DNA of 64,000 bases from Salminus brasiliensis (Eukaryota > Chordata > Actinopteri > Characiformes > Bryconidae). How positions within the stretch are numbered: position 1 is the first letter of the stretch; each line of letters starts with the position of its first letter. Below are positions 46,301 to 53,943 of the stretch, in pieces. The position numbers and the translations under genes were made by a program. The stretch lies in assembly GCF_030463535.1 (NCBI RefSeq), contig NC_132901.1:5985364-6049363 (forward strand), given 5' to 3'. The notes under the pieces are model-generated. The model saw nothing but the letters and a program-made list of their open reading frames with translations, was not told the origin of the DNA and made no database searches.

Positions 46301-48676
46301 GGATAGTGTCTACAGGATTGGGGGATAAAGAAGAGAAGTTCTTCAGGCTGGAGGAGTCAGACTCAGATGACGGCTGTTTCATCTGCGTGCTAAAGCGAGA
46401 TGTACGTGTCTGATGTACCATCCCAGCAATCAGAAAGACAGGTCTCATACAAAAAAGAAATGTATGAACACAATCCATTGGCCAGTTCAGGAAAAAATCT
46501 TTATCTGACCACTCTATATATGTAGAGCTAAAAAGAAACACACACACTCAACTTTTATCCTTGCTGTGCTGCTATTCTGGGTCCTGAAAGAGCAGCTTTC
46601 CCTCTCTCTAAATAATGCATTCTTGTGTCTGACAAAATCAGCATCTACACATACACACTCCAAAATAACCATCATATAATCTTGCCCTACATACAAGTAA
46701 ATGGGTGTGCATAAGGTCAAATAATGTCAAAGCTTTCACCCGACTCAGAAAGGGTAAAGTGAATTACAAACTCGATCACAAATGCTATTGGCAAGAGTTT
46801 TCACCTGTTGCGAATGTTGAAGCTAAGATACAGCAGCGTTCCATCTCAGAAATATTTTACTGACTCACCAATCCCCACACTCTACAACGAGACCAAAAGT
46901 CATGGAATCAAAGAAGAAAACTGGTTAAATAGCTTTAACGTACGTGGACATCCACTGACACTGAATCTTATGTCATGCACATTTATCTCTGATGACTGGC
47001 AGCTAGTGTCTCATGTGCAAACAAAAGCTAAAGACCTTGTGACAATGCTGGCTGAAGCTGGTAAGAGTTTGTCATTATCTACAATAAAACGAGTACTGTA
47101 TGAGTACGACATGGGCTGAATTTCACTCTGCCAGGAAGAAGCCATTACTCAAAAAGAAACTAGGTTACAAAAGCGAGGTTAATGTTTGCAGATGCACACA
47201 GGGACAAAGACCATTTTTGGAGACATGCCCTTTTGTCTGACAAAACTAAAATTGAACTGTTGAACTGGCAATAATGACCATTGTTACGTTTGGAGAAAAA
47301 AGGGGAAAGCTTGCAAGTCTGAGAACACCATCCCAACTGTGAAACACGGGGGTGGAAGCATCATGTTGTGGGGTTGTTATGCTGCAGGAGGGACTGGTGC
47401 ACTTCACAAAATAGATGGCATCATGAGGAAAAATCATTATGTGGAAATACTGAAGCAACTTAAGACATCAGCCAGGAAGTTAAACCTTGGGAAAAATGCA
47501 TATGTGTCTTTCTATATAGTGTATGTAAACCTCTGGTTTTAACTGGAACTTCAAAATTCTGAAATGATGTCAGTTAATTCTCTGTTAACAATTTCTTGGT
47601 GCAGTGTCACAGATGCACTTTATATTTATGCACTCTAACAGCAGGAACCAGCAGAACCAGAAACTGTGCAGGACATACTCGCGCGTGCAGCAGCCAAAGG
47701 ACTACTTGGCGGCCTGATCACTCTGGAACCGTCTGACCAAGTCAAGCCAAAGAAAAAAAAGAAAGAGAAGCAAAAAGCAGCAGCAGAGCTACTTCCTCCC
47801 CTCTTCCCCCTTCAAACTGCCATTTCAGACACGACCAGACTTCTAAATGACATCAGTGTGCCTGAGAGTTTGCGTTCTGCTGTCCATATCAGAGCTAACA
47901 CTGTATCTGTTAATACCGTACAACAGACTTTGAACTTCACAGCTGAGGATTCCAGTGATTTTTTTTGTTCGTCTGTCATTCATAATGAAGTTTCTACCAC
48001 TCTTAATCAAGCCTCTGATCAGGTTAGTGCTATTTCAGATCAGGACAGTACTGCTTCCAACACTTCAGCTAAACGAGCAAATGATCAAAAGAACAAATCC
48101 GAATCACCAAGGCGAGTGCGACGAACAAAAGTCAAAGCCAAATCCCATACTCATACTACAAAGGCACATAGGTCACCACAATCACGGAAAAGGCAGCTCC
48201 ATAAACGACAGGCACACAGACAAACACATGTACGAACACACACTCTTGCATCATCAGCTGCTATCGCCCACCCACTAACACCAGCACCTCCTCCTAGCAG
48301 AAGACCAACCGCTCTAAAATCCCAGACATCACTGGAAGAGCTCCAAAAGCTGCCCAGGAGAAAAAGGCAACAGCAAGAGACTTCACAGGAGACGTTTGGC
48401 ACCCGACCAGCAGCACTGGACCTCAGTGGGGTGATTAAAGTAAAGCAGGATGTCAAGATGTACAGAAAGGATGCGTTCAGAGCAATGGGGGTTGTACTTC
48501 CTCCCATCTCGGCAAGCGGTCGCACACTGTTTTCTTCAGATTTCTCCTCCCATGTTTTGCAGTCCTCCACCACTTCCTCATCTACTGGTTCTTATCTCTC
48601 CAGTGGACTCTTGCTACCCGCCACCCGTTCTGAGAGTAGAGACTCTGTCCGGTCAGGTTCAAGAGCTTGGCACTGA
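33953..48676 (+). CDS. nsun7: NSUN7, NOP2/Sun RNA methyltransferase family member 7 (11 coding exons)
   Basis: Spliced exons: 33953-34361, 38325-38383, 38488-38624, 39337-39483, 39563-39746, 40750-40963, 41975-42118, 42219-42320, 44623-44740, 46302-46401, 47645-48676. They total 2646 nt, an intact 881-codon frame with GT-AG junctions throughout. The product resembles vertebrate NSUN7: FQELLEDVLTDSCF, VVVMLYDLQDRKFQ, LAASLARCRVKRN, an NSUN-type methyltransferase fold, and QDILARAAAKGLL near residue 547. Catalytic-type cysteines are C477 in YCTCS (motif VI) and C414 in LLPQCTASG (motif IV, where the usual Asp-Ala/Pro-Pro is replaced). Family members methylate cytosine-5 in RNA; NSUN7 is linked to sperm motility in mammals. 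The start is the first Met after an in-frame stop at 33911. The C-terminal exon is long, basic and Ser/Thr-rich, making the protein longer than the human one of about 718 residues. It is convergent with APBB2. Confidence 0.93.
35725..36110 (+). mobile_element. Fish DNA-transposon fragment in NSUN7 intron 1
   Basis: GGTCCAAATGTATATGGACAC, AATGAATGCATTCAGCTACTT, GGCATGGGCTAGAGGGGTATAA and AGTATTGAGCTGTGGAGCAGTG form a recurrent fish repeat. A reverse copy lies at 55,915-56,175. There is no transposase frame. Confidence 0.75.
37203..37445 (+). repeat. Fish dispersed repeat ('TTTATTTGCATAGTGCTTTTTACA' type)
   Basis: AATCAAATCAAATTTATTTGC, CACAAAGCAGCTTTACA, GACAGTGGCAAGGAAAAA and CTTGAGAGGAACCAAGACTC are signature words of an abundant teleost repeat. 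A short reverse piece occurs at 56,218-56,270 (AAAGCTGCTTTGTGACAACG). Confidence 0.8.
38325..38383 (+). CDS. nsun7: NSUN7 coding exon 2
   Basis: Residues 137-156 (FQELLEDVLTDSCFYPSQQM). Acceptor TTAACAG, donor ATG/GTGAGT. This small exon is recognisable only because the frame continues. Confidence 0.9.
38488..38624 (+). CDS. nsun7: NSUN7 coding exon 3
   Basis: Residues 157-202 (PDDLMSLVVVMLYDLQDRKF and so on). Acceptor follows a long poly-T tract (T...TTTAG); donor TTTTTAG/GTTAAT. Confidence 0.9.
39337..39483 (+). CDS. nsun7: NSUN7 coding exon 4
   Basis: Residues 202-251 (TKLAASLARCRVKRNLLSID and so on). The acceptor is the second of two AGs (TTAGTTTTAG); phase requires the downstream one. 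Confidence 0.9.
39563..39746 (+). CDS. nsun7: NSUN7 coding exon 5
   Basis: Residues 251-312 (SVEDVSETLRQEGFIQVD and so on to HSLIIQ). A 79-bp intron separates it from exon 4. Donor CAG/GTCAGA. Confidence 0.9.
39747..40749 (+). other. NSUN7 intron 5, non-coding
   Basis: No gene inside. The end (CTTTCTAATAAAGTGGCCATTCG, about 40,705) resembles the terminus of a dispersed fish repeat. Confidence 0.4.
40750..40963 (+). CDS. nsun7: NSUN7 coding exon 6
   Basis: Residues 313-384. ARFCSLAVSAVHPLLVKGAD and ILMVGSFSAQTVAHVAIHAS form the start of the SAM-binding fold; VHICGLLSNPRDKDGLQSAV follows. Donor AAAA/GTAAGA. Confidence 0.9.
41243..41720 (+). mobile_element. Tc1-like transposon remnant in NSUN7 intron 6
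   Basis: Begins ACACCAATCAGCCATGACATTAG, the terminal repeat of a common fish Tc1-like family. Next comes the 5' transposase region (LSHFDKHQLVMARQLGQN) and then sequence from the 3' end of the gene (CTTGGTGCCAGATACCTTCAGAGG). The central catalytic part is deleted and the far terminal repeat is not intact. Confidence 0.85.
41975..42118 (+). CDS. nsun7: NSUN7 coding exon 7 (motif IV)
   Basis: Residues 384-432. Contains VRVILLLPQCTASGLCNP, the position of NSUN motif IV with Cys 414 retained. Confidence 0.9.
42219..42320 (+). CDS. nsun7: NSUN7 coding exon 8
   Basis: Residues 432-466 (DRELLRDLSQGTISDTKLES and so on). Phase and similarity select the acceptor TTTAATCAG at 42218 over the next CAG four bases downstream, which would run into a stop. 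Confidence 0.88.
42868..43428 (+). mobile_element. Non-autonomous Tc1-like element in NSUN7 intron 8
   Basis: Ends are related to the 25.77-kb element: ACATTGCTCAACTATTAAGGG at 42,870 and GTTTTTTTGAGCAGTGAATT at the right. Inside is TCATACAGGCACGTGG-like sequence (43,180), the last part of the transposase gene. Most of the coding region is deleted. Confidence 0.75.
43429..44622 (+). other. NSUN7 intron 8, right part
   Basis: No gene, RNA or clear repeat is recognised between the Tc1-like copy and exon 9. Confidence 0.5.
44623..44740 (+). CDS. nsun7: NSUN7 coding exon 9 (motif VI, catalytic TCS)
   Basis: Residues 466-505. FPKVNAVIYCTCSVYREENE holds the motif VI cysteine C477. Acceptor GAACTGCAG, donor TTCAG/GTACAA. 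Confidence 0.92.
44741..46301 (+). other. NSUN7 intron 9, no features
   Basis: AT-rich, with poly-A tracts near 45,005. I recognise no gene or repeat family. Confidence 0.5.
46302..46401 (+). CDS. nsun7: NSUN7 coding exon 10
   Basis: Residues 505-538 (RIVSTGLGDKEEKFFRLEES, then DSDDGCFICVLKRD), the last strand of the methyltransferase fold. Donor GAT/GTACGT. Confidence 0.9.
46850..47545 (+). pseudogene. Tc1-like transposase remnant in NSUN7 intron 10
   Basis: Transposase pieces: LMSCTFISDDWQLVSHVQTK, LSLSTIKRVLYEYD, then a stop and frameshifts, VWRKKGKACKSENTIPTVKH and GGGSIMLWGCYAAGGTGALH, and up to KQLKTSARKLNLGKN. The region after this, with the later catalytic residues, is missing. The copy ends in GTGTATGTAAACCTCTGG, which resembles an SB-type terminal repeat. 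It inserted in the same direction as NSUN7. Confidence 0.9.
47645..48676 (+). CDS. nsun7: NSUN7 terminal coding exon 11
   Basis: Residues 539-881 and stop. Starts EPAEPETVQDILARAAAKGL, the segment conserved with mammalian NSUN7, then KPKKKKKEKQK and a low-complexity Ser/Thr/His/Arg-rich tail (RRTKVKAKSHTHTTKAHRSP and similar). Near the C-terminus, KMYRKDAFRAMGVVLPPISA may be a conserved short motif. The tail is probably disordered and could bind RNA; that is inference. Confidence 0.9.
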   Translation, partial: EPAEPETVQDILARAAAKGLLGGLITLEPSDQVKPKKKKKEKQKAAAELLPPLFPLQTAISDTTRLLNDISVPESLRSAVHIRANTVSVNTVQQTLNFTAEDSSDFFCSSVIHNEVSTTLNQASDQVSAISDQDSTASNTSAKRANDQKNKSESPRRVRRTKVKAKSHTHTTKAHRSPQSRKRQLHKRQAHRQTHVRTHTLASSAAIAHPLTPAPPPSRRPTALKSQTSLEELQKLPRRKRQQQETSQETFGTRPAALDLSGVIKVKQDVKMYRKDAFRAMGVVLPPISASGRTLFSSDFSSHVLQSSTTSSSTGSYLSSGLLLPATRSESRDSVRSGSRAWH

Positions 48677-49686
48677 CCTGCCGTCAAGGAAATTACCTCA
48701 CTGAGAACACACAACTCCTACATCCTTGTACAAGCTCTATTCAAGCTGTTACACTTTAACTGAATACTATAGGAGATGCATAATTTGTCAGTTTAATCTG
48801 CAGCATGCATGGCTTTGTCAATATTGAGTTGTGAACTACACTTACAATAAGTAAGTAAGTTCCTTGAACTTTTGAAAATTCTTCCATTTGAAACTGTTGA
48901 GGAACCTTCAAGAAAAGGTTTTTATTGTGTACTTAAATTTGTAGTAGTAATAATAGTACCACTACACTGACTTTACAATGATATAATAACAGAAGCTGCT
49001 ATTAGACAATTGATCTGGTTATTGAGAGCAGCCATCTGGCCCAGTAACAAGACCAACTGACATTTCATTTTGGGCTTTGTGTGTTATTTTGAGTAAAGTA
49101 CACATTTTTTAAAACCTTTTTACAAATGACATTACAGAATTTCTGTCTATAAAACTGGTTCTGTTTTTAGTTGCAATAATTCTCTACATCCTACTGTCCT
49201 GTTATGTTTGGGGTTGAATCCAAGTAGTGTTGTCCCTCTGTACCTTACAAAACATTAGAAACCAAGCTAACTAGCTAAATCTAGGGATGCACCGAAACTG
49301 TACAAGACATTTTTGGACAAAACCGAACAGGGTTTTTATTTATTCATTTTTTTTTTCAATTTCAAATTTAAAAATTGTGTTTCAAGTGGTAAACTTGGTG
49401 CTGGAACTGATTTCCAAATGAAATGAAACAATGTTTCTTTAATATGTGCCTTTTTACAGTGGTTTTTAACAGCTGGTTGTCACCAATGTGAGCAGATGCT
49501 TGAAAGGATGTGCTGTGCTGCTAGAACATTTGAAAAGAATAGTTATCACCACAGGGGGCAGCAGAAGGCATGAAAATATTAACTGTAGTCTATAGTGAAA
49601 TACAGAGTGAAATACATATGCAGCTGTATTCATGAGTGTTAAGGTTTGTGTTCAAGTTTTGTTTTTAATATACTCATCATAGTAGG

Positions 49687-50068
49687 CCTACACAATATTG
49701 GAAATAGCTGACATTACGATATGTTGTAGTTCTGCGATATATATTGCAAAAAAACTGCAAATTTTCATCAAACGTCACCAGAAGTCAATGATAAAATGTC
49801 ATTATTTTAATAATGCACTCCAGTGTATCCAAGATTGGAGTAAAATAAATTATATTTGGCAGGTATTATTGCGTCTGGAAGATCATGGCCATGGTCATGG
49901 GAAAGGAGAGAAAGAGAATTTTTCTTTTTCAGCCAAAATATTGTAATAAATTTATTCATTTTACATGACATTGCACATCCTGTGATGTAGCCGTTGTGCA
50001 GCCATTGCGCCTACATTGTACATTCTGCATTGTGAATATGATGCTGAAACAGTATATTGTGCAGCCTT
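49687..50068. mobile_element. MITE-like element
   Basis: Left end TAGGCCTACACAATATTGGAA and right end TATATTGTGCAGCCTTA are inverted relatives of the 'ring' CTGCACAATAT terminus found in many fish elements. The roughly 380-bp AT-rich interior has no coding potential. Confidence 0.6.
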
Positions 50069-50149
50069 AATCATAGTATATAACTATGACTATCTTGTAA
50101 CAATGTCACCAGTCAGTGGGTAGAAAATATTAAGCTAAGGATCTGACGA

Positions 50150-50660
50150 CTGGGTAGATCATCTCCAAAATGACCATTCTTGTGAGGTGTTCCCTGTATG
50201 CAGTGGTCAGTACCTAAAAAAGTACTCCAAGGAAGGACAACGGGTAAACGGCTGTTGGAGTTATCATTAAACTTTGAGACCTTGATTATCAAAATTAACT
50301 GTGTGGAATATCCTTACGAAAGAATGCACTGGTGAGCTCATTAATCACAAAGGGACTGGTAGGCCAAGGAAGACCTCAACTGCTGATTGCAAAACAACCC
50401 TCTCTAATCTTCAGAAAAATCCTTAACTGTATGTCCAAGGAATTAGGAACAATGTTTATCAGGAGGGTGTGTATATGTATATATGAGGCTACAAGTGCAA
50501 ACCACTACAGGGTCATGGGAACCTAAGGGTCATTGCTGCAATCCAATTAACTTACAGGACTAACATTTTGGGAGTCCATGCTCAAATTTGTTGTGACAGC
50601 ACAATGGTGACCTACCTAATATTAGGCAGGTGGTGTTAATGTTATGGTTGATCAGTGTAA
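50150..50660 (+). mobile_element. Tc1-like remnant, same family as at 41.2 kb
   Basis: Contains TGCAGTGGTCAGTACCTAAAA and CAAGGAAGGACAACGGGTAAA (transposase 5' region). It ends CTAATATTAGGCAGGTGGTG TTAATGTTATGGTTGATCAGTG, the family's right terminus. The interior is rearranged and coding is lost. Confidence 0.8.
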
Positions 50661-50913
50661 GTCATACCTCAATTTGTCTGCAGTCTATGTTTAGTGTTTG
50701 TTTGCAATGTTATACTAGCATATCCCATTCCAAACTAAAGAAAAGACCCTTGGATACTAAACTCCGCTATATGACTAAGACTTCCTCTGTTCAAGACAAA
50801 GCACTGCCAAAGGAAATCTAATCTTGTCTTAGTGTCTCTAATTCATCCATACAAATATTCTCTGCCTCTGCATACATTATAGGGACATCTACATCTACCA
50901 CATGCATCACTGA

Positions 50914-50930
50914 AATAAAGTTTAAATAAA
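50914..50930 (+). terminator. Poly(A) signals on the + strand
   Basis: Two AATAAA hexamers (50914-50919 and 50925-50930). They are candidate ends for NSUN7 transcripts; a minus-strand signal lies only about 40 bp further on. Confidence 0.4.
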
Positions 50931-50964
50931 CTGAAAAAAACAGGCGGTGGTTATTTTGATATGC

Positions 50965-50970
50965 TGTTTA
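50965..50970 (-). terminator. Poly(A) signal on the - strand
   Basis: TTTATT on + is AATAAA on -. It is a candidate end of APBB2 mRNA, giving a 3' UTR of about 2.8 kb. Confidence 0.4.
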
Positions 50971-52176
50971 TTTTCACGACAGATTACATTTAATATGGTG
51001 TACAAATTAGTGTAGAGCAGAAGCCAACGTTTCCACAAGAATGTAAGTGTGTGGGTTTGACCAAATCTTCATATCTCTACCGCATTAGAAGAAAGCCACT
51101 GCCCTGCCTTTAAAGAGTAGAATTATCCAATCAATCTGCACATCCTTCTGCTGATCTCTGTACAAGTGCACAGAACAGATCAAGGTATTAGTTACAGAAA
51201 TGCACCAAATGAATGAACTGAATGTGCAGGAGCTGTAAGGAACGGTAATTAAAAAAGGGGGAAAGGACAAGCAAAAGTGAAGAAGTGCTTATTGTTATAA
51301 ATATTAAACTAATAGTTGCTCACTTTCACTCCAGTGCTACAACTGAGCATGTGTTTGAACAATGCAGACTTGGTGGACAACAAAAAACACCTGGGGGACA
51401 ATTTAAAAATCAAGTCACATATAAACCTGCATAACCTCAAATACACCCTGAACTCAGACATTGCAACTTCAAATACGTAGATGTGAAAAATCTGTATGGC
51501 TGTGTAACATCTGGCAAAGTGCAAAATGTTAAAAATAATAAAACTTTTTTATGGTAACAGTGGCAGCTTCTGAAAGTGAACATCAACCCTTACAGTTTAA
51601 CCAAAGCAAATGCAAAAGGATTGTGGATTTTCAGGTCGTCTTTTTTGTATTAGTAGAGTGGAGTGGTTTGTCAAAAGTGAGCAACAGTTAAAATGTCTGA
51701 GCATAGAATTGATTACAATGGAATCAGTATATACTGATACAAAATAGAATAAATAAAATAAAAAATATCATTTCTGTTCAGTACATCATCATCATCCTCT
51801 TTAGAAATTGTCCCAGGACATGCAAGGCAATGTCTTTTTCATCAAATTGTCCTCAGAGCTAAAAGAATGCATAGATTAGACACTTACGGCTCATAAACGC
51901 CCAACCCTAACCCCTTTCCCCTCCGCCTCCTACATCTAACATCCCTAAAAGACCACAAAATAAAGTCATCTTTCATCTTTCACTCTTTTTCGTCTCTTTA
52001 TGTCCATTGGTTTATCTACAAAACACGTACAACGGATTTGATATTATACATTTGGCCAGAACAGGTTCACATGATGTGCCGAAGCAAAAGAATATCAGAA
52101 AAAAATAACTATGACAAAATAAAATAATCTCAAATTGGAAAAATAAAAGATAGCTTATAACGTGATAAGTGTTAGC

Positions 52177-52249
<73 letters not shown>

Positions 52250-53772
52250 ATACATACACACACATATATACTGTACACACACACACACACACACACAAGT
52301 GACTGCTTGGAACCCCACATTAAAGGAAGTGACAAGATTAGGACTACAACTGACATGGCAGGAAGAACTACAAACCCCAGAGTGCAGCAAGATCACAGAA
52401 ACATGAAGATTGAGTGTGAAAAGCCAGGCGTTTTAAAGACACAGAGATGTTCAAGATGTTGATAAAGGCGCAGATCTGATTTTGATTAATTTGTTTTTTG
52501 TTTACAGCACAATTCAGTGTGCCCCACTCAACTGAAAGCACTGCTGAAAAAAGGAGTTCCTCCAACAAGGAGTTATCACTCCAAATGATCACCCTCATCA
52601 GCCCTCATCACCCCAAACAAGTGCGATGAGTTAAAGGGAGGGTTCAGGATGTTTGCTGAGGCATACAGGGCTTGAGTCCATCCCCATGCAAATGAATTGT
52701 CCAGTTGAAAGATGGGTTCTGCAGATTGCATCATTACATCAGCATCCATTTGGGGATTCCTTAAGGTCTTATGAAAGCAACTTTACTGCGATAATACAAA
52801 ATAAGGTTAACAAACCTGCAGCACATCCCCTACTGTTACAGCTGTGTAGGCATCAAGGGGTCTGATAGACAAATAGGATTGTGTTAAGTTCAGCGGGGGG
52901 TGTACGTTCCACGCGTCTTTTAACAGCTCCAGTCAGTGAGTGCAGCAAACTGGGGCTGTCCATACAATCCCATTACAAACATCCTCTCAGTAGAAGTCTT
53001 TTTGGTGAAAGCTTTGATCTGTATTTACACATTTAACGCTCAGCATCAGTCACAGGGTTCTGAAGTTTTTGTTTTCCTTTTCTTTTTAATCCATTTGTCC
53101 ATTCACCATCTCTCATCTGTCCATCTTTTCACTGATGATGATGATGGCAATGACACAGGAAGAAGACAAGAAGAAAAGAAAAAACACATGCTTTGTGTAG
53201 GAGTTCAGATGTCCTCTAAAGAAGCAGCAGCAATCTACACATATACAGTACACATATACATATACACACAGACCCATTCATGCACCTACTACGCTCAGCT
53301 GGAAATGTACAGAGGAAGCTCTAGTGAGGTTAAGCAGCTGCATCTGATATGTCCAGAATAGCACACGCATACAAACACACACATACTTTGATCTTTCTGT
53401 TGTACCAGATCCACAGGCTCCAATTTTCAGTATCTAAGAATGGGCGGGGCCTGTTTTGTGTCATGCATGAGGCAGTGTAGCTAATCATGCAGATTTAGTT
53501 TATGATTGACATACAGAAGGTGAATCCACAACAAGCTAGAGATGAAGGATCAGTGGTGTACATATAGTAAGTATGTTTAAAGATAAGTGGGTATTTGAGT
53601 CTTCGCTTGCCAATCCGCACACTTTAGCTCTTATGTCTCTTCCATTCTTTGTTGATCTTCCTCTTCGGATCCCTCAAAGCAGAGCACGTGTTCGCTGCCT
53701 TCTATGTTGAATGAATGCATGTGAGCGTGGCCAAGAATGTCTGCGTGAGTCTGTGAGTGTGTGTATGTGTGA
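50971..53772 (-). other. Probable APBB2 3' UTR
   Basis: Follows the APBB2 stop, with no convincing coding content. Open frames at 52,169-52,462 and 52,936-53,361 are repeat-driven or chance. The long UTR is inferred from the first strong minus-strand poly(A) signal. Confidence 0.4.
52184..52297. repeat. (TA)n(CA)n compound microsatellite
   Basis: About 56 bp of TA from 52,184, then CACACATACATACATACACA and a pure CA run to 52,297. Confidence 0.95.
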
Positions 53773-53943
53773 TTATTGAGGCAGCTCAGTGACTGGTCTC
53801 TTCTGCTTGAGAGTGTCGATGAGGGACAGGACGCCGCGTTTGACGCTGGTGGAGACGCGGCGCGTCACGGAGTCTGAAGGGGGAGTCTGTAAGCAAGCCT
53901 TTTGAGACGGGGGGCGAGCCACCAAACACTTCTGGTATCTCAA
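53773..53943 (-). CDS. apbb2: APBB2 terminal coding exon
   Basis: [20 protein letters not shown] through KRPVTELPQ and TAA at 53773-53775. Acceptor AATACAG. Confidence 0.95.
   Translation of the reverse strand: MRYQKCLVARPPSQKACLQTPPSDSVTRRVSTSVKRGVLSLIDTLKQKRPVTELPQ

Larger units (their letters stand above)
48677..50940 (+). other. NSUN7 3' flank and UTR candidate with repeats
   Basis: No AATAAA is seen close after the stop. The first clear pair on + is at 50,914 and 50,925, so the UTR could run that far or use a variant signal earlier. Two repeat-derived elements lie within it. Confidence 0.35.

Noticed and set aside
48151-48573. 140-codon minus-strand and 107-codon second + frame inside the last NSUN7 exon
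   Set aside because: These are shadows of the NSUN7 terminal exon. The main frame continues seamlessly from exon 10 and carries the conserved segment.
52936-53361. 141-codon open frame on + in the APBB2 3' region
   Set aside because: Composition is low-complexity (Lys/Tyr/Ile runs from repeats), it is antisense to the likely APBB2 UTR, and no family is recognised.
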